Origin: Methanomicrobiales archaeon
Lineage (GTDB): Archaea > Halobacteriota > Methanomicrobia > Methanomicrobiales > Methanoculleaceae
Reading direction: 5' to 3'
DNA length: 6,734 bases
Assembly: GCA_012511245.1 (NCBI GenBank)
Contig: JAAZGM010000035.1
Coordinates: 1-6,734, forward strand
How positions within the stretch are numbered: the first letter of the stretch is position 1; each line of letters starts with the position of its first letter. Of the stretch, positions 1-6,129 are shown piece by piece. The notes under the pieces were generated by a model. It was not told the origin of the DNA. It made no database searches and was given only the letters and a program-made list of their open reading frames with translations. Position numbers and translations under genes: made by a program.

Positions 1-295
1 GCAGGACACCGTCCTCACATTCTTCACGAACTGCAAAAACCTCGTCGACCACGGCAAGACCATCCTCGTAACCCTCCATACCTATGCCTTCGTCGAGGAC
101 TCCCTCGTTCGCATCCGTTCGATCTGCGACGCTCACATCTTCATGAAAAAGGCGCTCGTCGGCGGCAAATACGTCATGATGATTGATGTCGTCAAGGTGC
201 GCGGCACACGAAAGACCACTGGAAACATCATCAGTTTCGAGGTTCACCCCGGGTACGGCATCAAGGTCATCCCCATCTCGGTTGCAAAGGTGTAA
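1..295 (+). CDS. arlH: Archaellum motor regulator ArlH (FlaH), C-terminal part
   Basis: Open reading frame entering from the left edge (codons begin at base 2) and ending at TAA 293-295; 97 codons are visible. The peptide begins QDTVLTFFTNCKNLVDHGKT and contains ILVTLHTYAF, then HIFMKKALVGGKYVMMIDVVK, then VRGTRKTTGNIISFEVHPG and ends IPISVAKV. This is the C-terminal half of the RecA/KaiC-like fold of ArlH. The Walker A and B motifs lie upstream and are not visible. In the family, ArlH is a soluble ATP-binding protein that forms a ring below ArlI/ArlJ at the cytoplasmic face of the archaellum motor and regulates it by nucleotide-dependent binding. The gene is followed after four bases by arlI, the standard arlHIJ order, which supports the call. 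The protein appears intact at its C-terminus. Confidence 0.9.
   Translation, partial: QDTVLTFFTNCKNLVDHGKTILVTLHTYAFVEDSLVRIRSICDAHIFMKKALVGGKYVMMIDVVKVRGTRKTTGNIISFEVHPGYGIKVIPISVAKV
287..292 (+). promoter_or_regulatory. Shine-Dalgarno of arlI, inside the end of arlH
   Basis: AAGGTG lies seven bases before ATG 300 and is made of the last two sense codons of arlH (Lys-Val). It fixes the arlI start at 300 rather than at in-frame ATGs further upstream (183 and 180), which lie deep inside arlH. Confidence 0.7.
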
Positions 296-299
296 AGAG

Positions 300-2153
300 A
301 TGGCATCAGCGCTGGAAGCAACCGTCACCCTTCCTTTCGAGCCGGAGTACATCGACGAAGGAAACGACTGCTACAACAACGTCGAATCCTGTGCACTCTA
401 CCGGATGCTCCCGGCAAACGCCCGCGACTACGTCAGGGCAAACCCCCACCTCCTCGAGTACCTCCACATCCTGCCGGTCAACACCGTCGGTATCCCGCTC
501 TTCCTCTCGGAACTGAAGCGTGACCTGAAATCGATGGAGAACCCGAACATCATCTACCCCGTGAACGAGACGACGTTCATCCATATCTTCCCCGACCCAA
601 ACGACGTCCGGAATTGGTACATCCCGATTGAACCGTCGTTCCTGCATTCCATCAAGGAAGTTCTCCCGGTGATCGAGGAGAAACTGATCGACCTCATCGA
701 TGTCCTCGATGAAGAACCGGTGACCGAACAGGCGCGGATAGGGGTGTTGAAGAACTTCGTCCGGCAGCTCGTCTACGTCAAGCAGCCGGATGAGGTGATC
801 GACGAATCGCTGCTTGCTGGTGGAAAGCCAAAAGACCTCATGATCCGGGTGAAGACCTTCCTCACCTCCGAGATCGGTGCGCCGGCAAAACTGCAGAACA
901 CCGATCGCCCCATGCTCACCGACGGGCGAATCATCCTCTCCCAGCAGGAATACCGGGCGCTCGAGTACATGATCGTCCGCGACAAGATCGAGATGGGGAC
1001 GCTCAAACCGTTCCTCTCCGACAGATACATCGAGGATATCACCTGTAACGGCGTCGGCCCAATCTTCATTGAACACAAGATCTTCAAAGGGCTGAAATCG
1101 GTCATCGGGTTTCAAGACTCAAAGGAGCTCGACAACTTCGTCATCAAACTCGCTGAACGGATCAAACAGCCGCTGACATACCGAAACCCCATCGTGGACT
1201 CAACCCTCCCCGACGGTTCGCGTATCAACATCGTCTACGGAACCGAGATCAGCAAGCACGGGAGCAACTTCACCATCCGTAAGGTGAACGAAGTGCCCTT
1301 GAGCATCCTGCAGATCATCGAGAGTGGGGCATGCGACTACATGATGGCCGCATACCTCTGGATCTGCCTTGAGTACGGTATGTCGATATTCGTCTCCGGC
1401 GAGACCGCGAGCGGCAAGACGACCACCTTGAACGCCCTCACGACATTCATCCCGCCCGAGAACAAGATCGTCACCATCGAGGACACCCCCGAGCTGACCG
1501 TCCCCCACCGGAACTGGACGCGCGAGGTCGCCAAGACCAAGGGGAAGGGCGAAGGAGAGGGTTCAGAGATCACGATGTTCGACCTCCTCAAGGCGGCTCT
1601 CCGCCAGCGTCCGAACCAGATCCTGGTCGGTGAGATCCGTGGTGTGGAAGGCTCCGTTGCCTTCTCGGCTATGCAGACCGGTCACCCGGTGATGAGCACG
1701 TTCCACGCAGCATCGGTCGAAAAACTGATCCAGCGTCTCTGCGGCGACCCGATCAACATCCCAAAGACCTACGTCGACAACCTGAACCTGGTCATCATCC
1801 AGAGCGCCGTGAAACTCCCCCAGGGTGGAACCGTGCGACGGATGCTCAGCATCAACGAACTCGTGGGCTACGACCCCGAGACGCAGGGGTTCTCCTTCAT
1901 GGCAGCGTTTGTCTGGGACCCCGCCACCGACTCCTTCACGTTCACCGGAAAAGGAAGCAGTTACCTCCTCGAGAACAAGATCGCAACGATGCTCGGCATC
2001 CCCGAGAACCGGCGGGCCGAGATCTACGATGAGATTGATAAACGCGCCGGGATCCTGGAACGGCTCCACAAGGCAGGATACACCCAGTTCTGGGATCTCT
2101 TCCACATGACGACAAAGATCAAGAAGCAGGGTCTGCTCAAGATCGAGGTGTAG
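300..2153 (+). CDS. arlI: Archaellum assembly and rotation ATPase ArlI (FlaI)
   Basis: This 617-residue protein belongs to the type II/IV secretion ATPase superfamily. In the family it forms a cytoplasmic hexamer under ArlJ, hydrolyses ATP to assemble the archaellum filament and then drives its rotation. Visible motifs: Walker A GETASGKTT at residues 367-375, Asp box VTIEDTPELTVPH at 391-403, Walker B-type QILVGEIRG at 440-448, and His box MQTGHPVMSTFHA at 458-470. A typical ArlI stretch, MFDLLKAALRQRPNQ, is at 426-440, preceded by a Lys/Gly/Glu-rich loop (411-422). Residues 1 to about 230 form the N-terminal region, which in ArlI is needed for switching between assembly and rotation. The chain is longer than crenarchaeal ArlI (513 residues in Sulfolobus acidocaldarius), apparently by N-terminal extension. 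The frame is open upstream to 183, but that part overlaps arlH; ATG 300 has the ribosome binding site. All catalytic motifs look intact. Confidence 0.97.
   Translation: MASALEATVTLPFEPEYIDEGNDCYNNVESCALYRMLPANARDYVRANPHLLEYLHILPVNTVGIPLFLSELKRDLKSMENPNIIYPVNETTFIHIFPDPNDVRNWYIPIEPSFLHSIKEVLPVIEEKLIDLIDVLDEEPVTEQARIGVLKNFVRQLVYVKQPDEVIDESLLAGGKPKDLMIRVKTFLTSEIGAPAKLQNTDRPMLTDGRIILSQQEYRALEYMIVRDKIEMGTLKPFLSDRYIEDITCNGVGPIFIEHKIFKGLKSVIGFQDSKELDNFVIKLAERIKQPLTYRNPIVDSTLPDGSRINIVYGTEISKHGSNFTIRKVNEVPLSILQIIESGACDYMMAAYLWICLEYGMSIFVSGETASGKTTTLNALTTFIPPENKIVTIEDTPELTVPHRNWTREVAKTKGKGEGEGSEITMFDLLKAALRQRPNQILVGEIRGVEGSVAFSAMQTGHPVMSTFHAASVEKLIQRLCGDPINIPKTYVDNLNLVIIQSAVKLPQGGTVRRMLSINELVGYDPETQGFSFMAAFVWDPATDSFTFTGKGSSYLLENKIATMLGIPENRRAEIYDEIDKRAGILERLHKAGYTQFWDLFHMTTKIKKQGLLKIEV
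2145..2150 (+). promoter_or_regulatory. Shine-Dalgarno of arlJ, inside the end of arlI
   Basis: GAGGTG, the last two sense codons of arlI (Glu-Val), lies six bases before TTG 2157. This spacing supports the non-ATG start of arlJ. Confidence 0.65.
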
Positions 2154-2156
2154 GAG

Positions 2157-3755
2157 TTGTTTGAGGACCTGGCCGAACGGTTGCGAGCGGCAAATCAAGG
2201 AAAACTCCCGTTCGAAGAGCAGGTTGAGAACCTCGGTGAACTCCACTCCTCCATCCTTGAGAACAGGAAGATGGAGCAGGATCTGCTCCTCATGTACACC
2301 TACATGGCCGCGATCACCACGTCGACCGTGACCCGGCCTGAGATCTTCCAGTATACGTCTGAACGGTTCGAGTACATCCCATCACGCTACATAGCAAAGG
2401 TGCAGCGCCTTGTCGCCGGGTGGGGGCAGAATTACTCAAGCGCCCTTCGGGCGGTTGCGGAACGGTGTCGGAACACATCCCTCCAGAGCATGCTCAACCG
2501 CTACGCAAACTCCATCGATTCCGGTGTCCCGGACGATGACTTCATCACCACAGAACTTATGAGCATCAGGAGCATCTACCGCAACTCGTTCGAACAGGGG
2601 ATCGAACTCCTGAAGAAATGGGGCGACGCCTACATTGCGATGCTCCTCTCCGGCGCGCTCGTTGCGATCATCATCATGATATCGGTGGCCATCTATGCCC
2701 CTGATGGGATCGAGTCGGCGCTGAACTCTTCCTACTTCATCATTCTCGCCATATCGGCTTTTGGCCTCACGATCATGTACCGGGCGGTTCCCGACGACCC
2801 CCGGACACACGGCCTTGTTGAGATATGTTCACGAGAGCAGGGCATCATCCGGCGGTTGGAACGTCTGATCCTGCCGGTAACCGCTGCAATAGGACTGATG
2901 CTCATCATCGTCGGCGTCAACGCAGGCATCATCTTCCTGCTTGTCGGCCTCCTCCTGATGCCGCTCGGTGTCATCGGCTACATCGATGATGCAAACGTCA
3001 TCAACCGGGACAACGATTTTGCCACGTTCATCCGTGGCCTCGGATCGATCATGGGCGGCAAGGGCATCACCACCGGCGATGCACTCCGGGAAATTGACCG
3101 AAAATCGCTCTTCCATCTCGAACCGTTCATCAACTCCGTCTCACTGAAACTGAACCTCGGGCTCGACGAGGCCGGGAGCTGGAAGAAGTTCATCGGGGAG
3201 ACCGGCAGTTACCTGATCTACAAGTACATGAACATCTTTCGCGATGCAGTGGCGCTCGGCGGCTCACCGGATGCGATCGGGAAGATCGTCAGCTCATCGA
3301 TGCTTGAGCAGGTGCTGCTCAGGAGGAAGCGCGACATGATGGTGAAGGGGTTCGTCGTTCTGCTCGTCCCGATGCACGGGGCGATGATCGGCATATTCGT
3401 CTTCCTCTTTGAGATCCTTCTTGCCATGTCCCGGGCCGTTACGGAGGTAATGGACCGATTTTCAGACTCTACGGCTGCGCTTACGGGGGGATCGGCCTCC
3501 ATCGGCAGCAGTATGGGAGCATCGCTAAATATCTTCGCTAACTTCCCCGAGGATACGATGCGCACCTATGTCGTGACGATCCTCTTAATGCTGACCATTG
3601 CAAATATACTGGCAGGGAAGATTGTCATGGGCGGCGACCGGTACCTGTACTACTTCTTCACAAGCCTGCTCTGCGTGGCGACCGGTGTCGTTTACATCGT
3701 TGCACCGTTCATCGTGGACGTGTTCTTCAATATCCCGGTATTCACGGAGGTGTGA
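2157..3755 (+). CDS. arlJ: Archaellum membrane platform protein ArlJ (FlaJ)
   Basis: This 532-residue integral membrane protein is related to TadC/GspF-type secretion platforms. In the family ArlJ sits in the membrane at the base of the archaellum, binds ArlI through cytoplasmic domains and couples ATP hydrolysis to filament assembly and rotation. An N-terminal cytoplasmic domain (about 1-157) is followed by hydrophobic segments near 159-181, 190-210, 238-258, 258-276, 397-424, 470-492 and 497-524. The long polar stretch 277-396, rich in Lys/Arg, is the second cytoplasmic domain expected to contact ArlI. A Ser/Gly-rich loop lies at about 436-456. The start is TTG, three bases after the arlI stop; no ATG lies near, and the next in-frame ATGs would remove over 35 residues. 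Translational coupling to arlI is likely. The call rests on position directly after arlI and on the membrane layout, and is firm. Confidence 0.95.
   Translation: MFEDLAERLRAANQGKLPFEEQVENLGELHSSILENRKMEQDLLLMYTYMAAITTSTVTRPEIFQYTSERFEYIPSRYIAKVQRLVAGWGQNYSSALRAVAERCRNTSLQSMLNRYANSIDSGVPDDDFITTELMSIRSIYRNSFEQGIELLKKWGDAYIAMLLSGALVAIIIMISVAIYAPDGIESALNSSYFIILAISAFGLTIMYRAVPDDPRTHGLVEICSREQGIIRRLERLILPVTAAIGLMLIIVGVNAGIIFLLVGLLLMPLGVIGYIDDANVINRDNDFATFIRGLGSIMGGKGITTGDALREIDRKSLFHLEPFINSVSLKLNLGLDEAGSWKKFIGETGSYLIYKYMNIFRDAVALGGSPDAIGKIVSSSMLEQVLLRRKRDMMVKGFVVLLVPMHGAMIGIFVFLFEILLAMSRAVTEVMDRFSDSTAALTGGSASIGSSMGASLNIFANFPEDTMRTYVVTILLMLTIANILAGKIVMGGDRYLYYFFTSLLCVATGVVYIVAPFIVDVFFNIPVFTEV
3746..3752 (+). 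promoter_or_regulatory. Shine-Dalgarno of the gene at 3758, inside the end of arlJ
   Basis: GGAGGTG overlaps the last two sense codons of arlJ (Glu-Val) and lies five bases before ATG 3758. A GTG at 3752 in the same frame overlaps the last base of the site, so ATG 3758 is the better start. Confidence 0.75.
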
Positions 3756-3757
3756 CG

Positions 3758-4840
3758 ATGAAAGAGAGTTTACGCCGGCCACTGCTCTTCCTGATAACCG
3801 TCGGAACAGGCATTGTGTTCATCGCCTTCGATGCAACCGCCGAGATCATCATCGCAGGCACTGTTCTTGCAGGGTTTCTCGCGCTCGTTGCCACCGGGGC
3901 TCTCGACCTTGCGGAACTGAGACCGTCGAGGCTGCGTGCCGCGCTCCGAGAACAGAAGGAGAAGAAGGGTGTTCCACCAGAGGCGGAAAAACCGGATGCT
4001 CCGGCAGAGAGTCCATCCTCTGCTGCAAAGCCCCCGTCCTCCGGGGTCGATATCTCCGGCATGTTCGGGACGCTCAGGACATCGATCATGGAGGCGATTG
4101 CGCACGCTCGCGCTTCTGAAAGTGAGAAAAAGAGCAGTATCAAGAAGATCGATGCCGTACTCGATCAGGCTGTCGAAGGGACAGTGCACGAGATAACCCC
4201 GGCTCCCCCGAAGACCGGCGGGGGTGCTGATGATCCCCTCGCTTCTCTTGCAGATCTCGATATCGATTCACTGGAGGGTCTCGATATCGATGGTGATACG
4301 TCCGGCTCCGGGGCGATCTTCGATCCCGACCAGATCTCTCTTCTCTCGGCAGAGGATGAGAATACCATATCAGACATCCTCAAATCGCACCAGAATGAAC
4401 TCGACGATTTTGACCTCCCATCGAGTATCGATCTCGCCGGAGACGCTCTTCTGGCAGCAGATATCCCGGAACTGCCCGGCGATGGCGGCATGCTGGATAT
4501 GAGTGCACTGAGTGACGAACTCTCCATGCTCGACGACCTGGATCTCGATGAGATCGAGATCGAGGGCGAGGAAGAAGAGGAGATCGACGTCGATGAACCC
4601 CACCCGGAGGAGGATGTCCTCGAGGAGATAGAGGCAAAAGAGGACTTTGACATGGTCTCTTTTGCAGCCGGCGGTGCGATCGAGGATGACCTGATCTCAT
4701 CACTCAAAGCCGACTCGAAGAAGAAGAAGTTCGTTGAGGATATCAGCCTGGTCCGTGAACTGAAAGGGGAAAAGTACCCTGCAAAAGACCTGGCAGCGGA
4801 ACTCGAGGAAATCCTCGCGATGATGGAAACACAACGCTGA
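3758..4840 (+). CDS. Unrecognised membrane-anchored acidic protein in the archaellum operon
   Basis: This 360-residue protein matches no family I can name. Residues 8-27 and 28-49 form a hydrophobic hairpin with Asp/Glu at its turn (residues 26 and 29). Positively charged flanks (ESLRR before, RPSRLRAALREQKEKK after) predict that both ends are cytoplasmic. Then come a Pro/Ala/Ser-rich linker (72-97), a probable amphipathic helical part (100-146, MFGTLRTSIMEAIAHARASE) and a highly acidic, probably disordered arm: residues 151-310 hold 53 Asp/Glu against 3 Lys/Arg, with repeated LDID/LDLDEIEIE patterns and a run EEEEE at 271-275. The last 45 residues regain ordinary composition, with KKKK at 321-324 and helical SLVRELKGEKYPAKDLAAEL. 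It starts two bases after the arlJ stop with a perfect ribosome binding site, so it is probably made with the motor proteins. A structural or signalling role at the motor is inferred from context alone. It lacks sequence I would recognise as ArlC/D/E. Confidence 0.85.
   Translation: MKESLRRPLLFLITVGTGIVFIAFDATAEIIIAGTVLAGFLALVATGALDLAELRPSRLRAALREQKEKKGVPPEAEKPDAPAESPSSAAKPPSSGVDISGMFGTLRTSIMEAIAHARASESEKKSSIKKIDAVLDQAVEGTVHEITPAPPKTGGGADDPLASLADLDIDSLEGLDIDGDTSGSGAIFDPDQISLLSAEDENTISDILKSHQNELDDFDLPSSIDLAGDALLAADIPELPGDGGMLDMSALSDELSMLDDLDLDEIEIEGEEEEEIDVDEPHPEEDVLEEIEAKEDFDMVSFAAGGAIEDDLISSLKADSKKKKFVEDISLVRELKGEKYPAKDLAAELEEILAMMETQR
4255..4291 (+). repeat. Two copies of a 13-base repeat, each with a palindrome, inside the acidic gene
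   Basis: TCTCGATATCGAT occurs at 4255-4267 and again at 4279-4291, 24 bases (8 codons) apart. Each copy contains the perfect palindrome TCGATATCGA. In frame both encode Leu-Asp-Ile-Asp. The simplest reading is a small internal duplication or a shared peptide motif in the acidic arm, not a protein-binding DNA site. Confidence 0.5.
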
Positions 4841-4869
4841 TGGTATTGCACGGGATATATTAGTGCAGA

Positions 4870-4877
4870 GGAGGTGA
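4870..4877 (+). promoter_or_regulatory. Shine-Dalgarno of cheF
   Basis: GGAGGTGA, a full match to the archaeal anti-Shine-Dalgarno, lies in the 39-base gap 4841-4879. Its GGAGG core ends five bases before ATG 4880. A GTG at 4874, in the same frame, is part of the site and so is an unlikely start; ATG 4889 would be rather far away. Confidence 0.7.
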
Positions 4878-4879
4878 GG

Positions 4880-5695
4880 ATGGGAGCAATGAAATCGGTT
4901 CCGGTAAAGGTCGAGCACGAAGGCAAATGGATCCCGACGACGATGGGTATCGCGGAAGACCGCTTCCGCATCGATGCACCCCTGAATCAAGTGATCTTCT
5001 ATAAGTCTGTGGTTGATCTTGACGAAAAGAAGAACCAGGTGATCATCACCGCCGGAGGGGAAGGGGAGGCTGTCTACCGTATCGCGTCGGTAGAGAAGGT
5101 CCTTCGGATCGTAAAGAGGTTCATCATCACCCAGGCCAGCGCCTACCGGTTGAACGCCTTCTTCATGTCGCCCGCAATCCGCGGCGGGGTGCTTGTCCAG
5201 AACACCCAGTGGGAGAAGGGTGTGATTGCCGTCATGAAGACCGGGATCTGGTTCGTCAGCCAGGAGAAACAGGTCTGCATTCTCCTTGACGAGGTGACGG
5301 GCATCGAACTCACGTCACGCGAGATCCAGGAGAAGAATCTCGATGTCGTGAAGATCGACCATCTTGCCGAGAACGAGGTCGTGACAAGTTTCGTCCTCTG
5401 CCCGCTGACAACACTCCAGGTTCTCTATAACTTCCTCAAGGAAGCGACAGACGAGACCGAGGTCCGCGAGGAGATCGATCCCCTGACCGGGCAGGTGGCC
5501 ATGCTGGTCTACAGCGGGATGGACTCAAGCACCATCGAGAATATGCTGAAACTTGCACATAAGGATCTCGATGCCGTCTACGAGAGTCTTCTCGACTCAG
5601 GCCTTGCTGAAGTGCTGTATATCAGAAAGGAAATACAACTCACTCCAAAAGGCGTAAGATACATATCAGAGTCTGTAAAATCTTCAATAGACTAG
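4880..5695 (+). CDS. cheF: Archaeal chemotaxis adaptor CheF (DUF439 family)
   Basis: CheF is an archaea-specific cytoplasmic protein. Work in Halobacterium and Haloferax shows that it binds CheY and the archaellum accessory proteins, passing the chemotaxis signal to the motor. The 271-residue product has the family's make-up: a beta-rich N-terminal part (about 1-185) and a C-terminal winged-helix-like part (about 203-265, with SSTIENMLKLAHKDLDAVYE, DSGLAEVLYI and LTPKGVRYI). The segments IAEDRFRIDAPLNQVIF (24-40) and MKTGIWFVSQEKQVCILLDE (119-138) look like two copies of a similar beta fold. There is no signal peptide and no membrane segment. The position between archaellum genes and cheY/cheB is typical for cheF. 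The start at ATG 4880 is chosen by the ribosome binding site; ATG 4889 is the alternative and would remove three residues. The last about 25 codons are AT-rich compared with the rest. Confidence 0.88.
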   Translation: MGAMKSVPVKVEHEGKWIPTTMGIAEDRFRIDAPLNQVIFYKSVVDLDEKKNQVIITAGGEGEAVYRIASVEKVLRIVKRFIITQASAYRLNAFFMSPAIRGGVLVQNTQWEKGVIAVMKTGIWFVSQEKQVCILLDEVTGIELTSREIQEKNLDVVKIDHLAENEVVTSFVLCPLTTLQVLYNFLKEATDETEVREEIDPLTGQVAMLVYSGMDSSTIENMLKLAHKDLDAVYESLLDSGLAEVLYIRKEIQLTPKGVRYISESVKSSID

Positions 5696-5698
5696 AAA

Positions 5699-5710
5699 AT
5701 TGTTTCTTTG
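5699..5710 (+). terminator. Possible T-rich terminator after cheF
   Basis: ATTGTTTCTTTG begins four bases after the cheF stop and is T-rich in the sense strand. Archaeal RNA polymerase can terminate at such stretches without a hairpin. The T runs are only three long, so the call is weak; it would fit the new promoter just downstream. Confidence 0.3.
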
Positions 5711-5717
5711 AAATACG

Positions 5718-5732
5718 AAGGCATATATAATC
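5718..5732 (+). promoter_or_regulatory. TATA-box promoter of cheY-cheB
   Basis: CATATATAATC around 5722-5732 is a strong archaeal TATA box in an AT-rich gap, preceded by purine-rich CGAAGG (5716-5721), which could act as a BRE. With the usual spacing of about 26 bases from the box centre, transcription would start near 5750-5755, leaving a leader of some 10-15 bases before ATG 5765. That leader holds GTGATC (5755-5760), complementary to the 16S rRNA tail, four bases from the start codon. The geometry is consistent throughout. Confidence 0.7.
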
Positions 5733-5764
5733 ATTTTACCAAATATTCGAATGAGTGATCTTTC

Positions 5765-6127
5765 ATGGGGAGAATCCTGATCGTCGATGATACAATGTTT
5801 ATGAGGACGTTGTTGAAGAACATCCTCTTCTCCGGCGGGCATGATATCGTCGGTGAGGCAGCAGATGGGGCGGAAGCTGTTGCCAGGTACCAGGAACTGA
5901 AGCCCGATCTCGTCACGATGGATGTCGTCATGCCGAAGGTGAACGGGATTGAGGCGCTCAAGGCGATCAAGGCCGCTGATCCCGCAGCAAAGGTCATCAT
6001 GTGCACAGCGGTCGGTCAGGAGCAGATGGTAAAACTCGCCGTCAAGAGCGGTGCGAGAGGTTATATTGTGAAGCCGTTCCAGGCTCCGAAAGTTCTCGAA
6101 GAAGTCAAGAACGTCCTCAGTGCGTAA
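5765..6127 (+). CDS. cheY: Chemotaxis response regulator CheY
   Basis: A stand-alone receiver domain of 120 residues, the usual CheY length. The acidic pair Asp8-Asp9 (ILIVDD) binds the metal ion, Asp53 (TMDVVMP) is the phosphoryl acceptor, Thr81 (MCTAVG) and Lys103 (IVKPF) are the switch residues, and Tyr100 is the aromatic partner. All are in place, so the protein should be active. CheA phosphorylates it and, in euryarchaea, CheY-P acts on the archaellum motor through CheF, which is encoded just upstream. Short receiver proteins can serve other pathways, but the flanking cheF and cheB make chemotaxis the firm reading. It has its own probable promoter at 5718-5732 and a GTGATC ribosome binding site. 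It is followed two bases later by cheB, suggesting one transcript and translational coupling. Confidence 0.95.
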   Translation: MGRILIVDDTMFMRTLLKNILFSGGHDIVGEAADGAEAVARYQELKPDLVTMDVVMPKVNGIEALKAIKAADPAAKVIMCTAVGQEQMVKLAVKSGARGYIVKPFQAPKVLEEVKNVLSA

Positions 6128-6129
6128 TT

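Noticed and set aside
183..299. Upstream extension of arlI from ATG 183 (or ATG 180)
   Set aside because: The segment overlaps the arlH coding sequence in another frame, its peptide is Arg/Ser-rich shadow sequence, and ATG 300 has a proper ribosome binding site.
306..1115. Minus-strand open frame of 269 codons
   Set aside because: It lies entirely opposite arlI, whose motifs and codon pattern are clear. Long antisense frames are common in GC-rich genes.
3598..4119. Plus-strand open frame of 173 codons across the arlJ end
   Set aside because: It overlaps two well-supported genes in another frame and its product is Cys/Arg/His-rich shadow sequence.
4853..4862. TATA-like GATATATTA before cheF
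   Set aside because: A start 26 bases downstream would fall at or past ATG 4880 and remove the strong Shine-Dalgarno, so the geometry does not fit a cheF promoter.
4165..4971. Minus-strand open frame of 268 codons, Ser-rich
   Set aside because: It is the reverse complement of the Asp/Glu-rich arm (GAT/GAG codons read as ATC/CTC/TCG/TCC), which explains the serine runs. It also runs into cheF with no ribosome binding site.
5751..5780. Nine-codon open frame starting at ATG 5751 and overlapping the cheY start
   Set aside because: It has no ribosome binding site, lies at the predicted transcription start, and is short enough to be chance.
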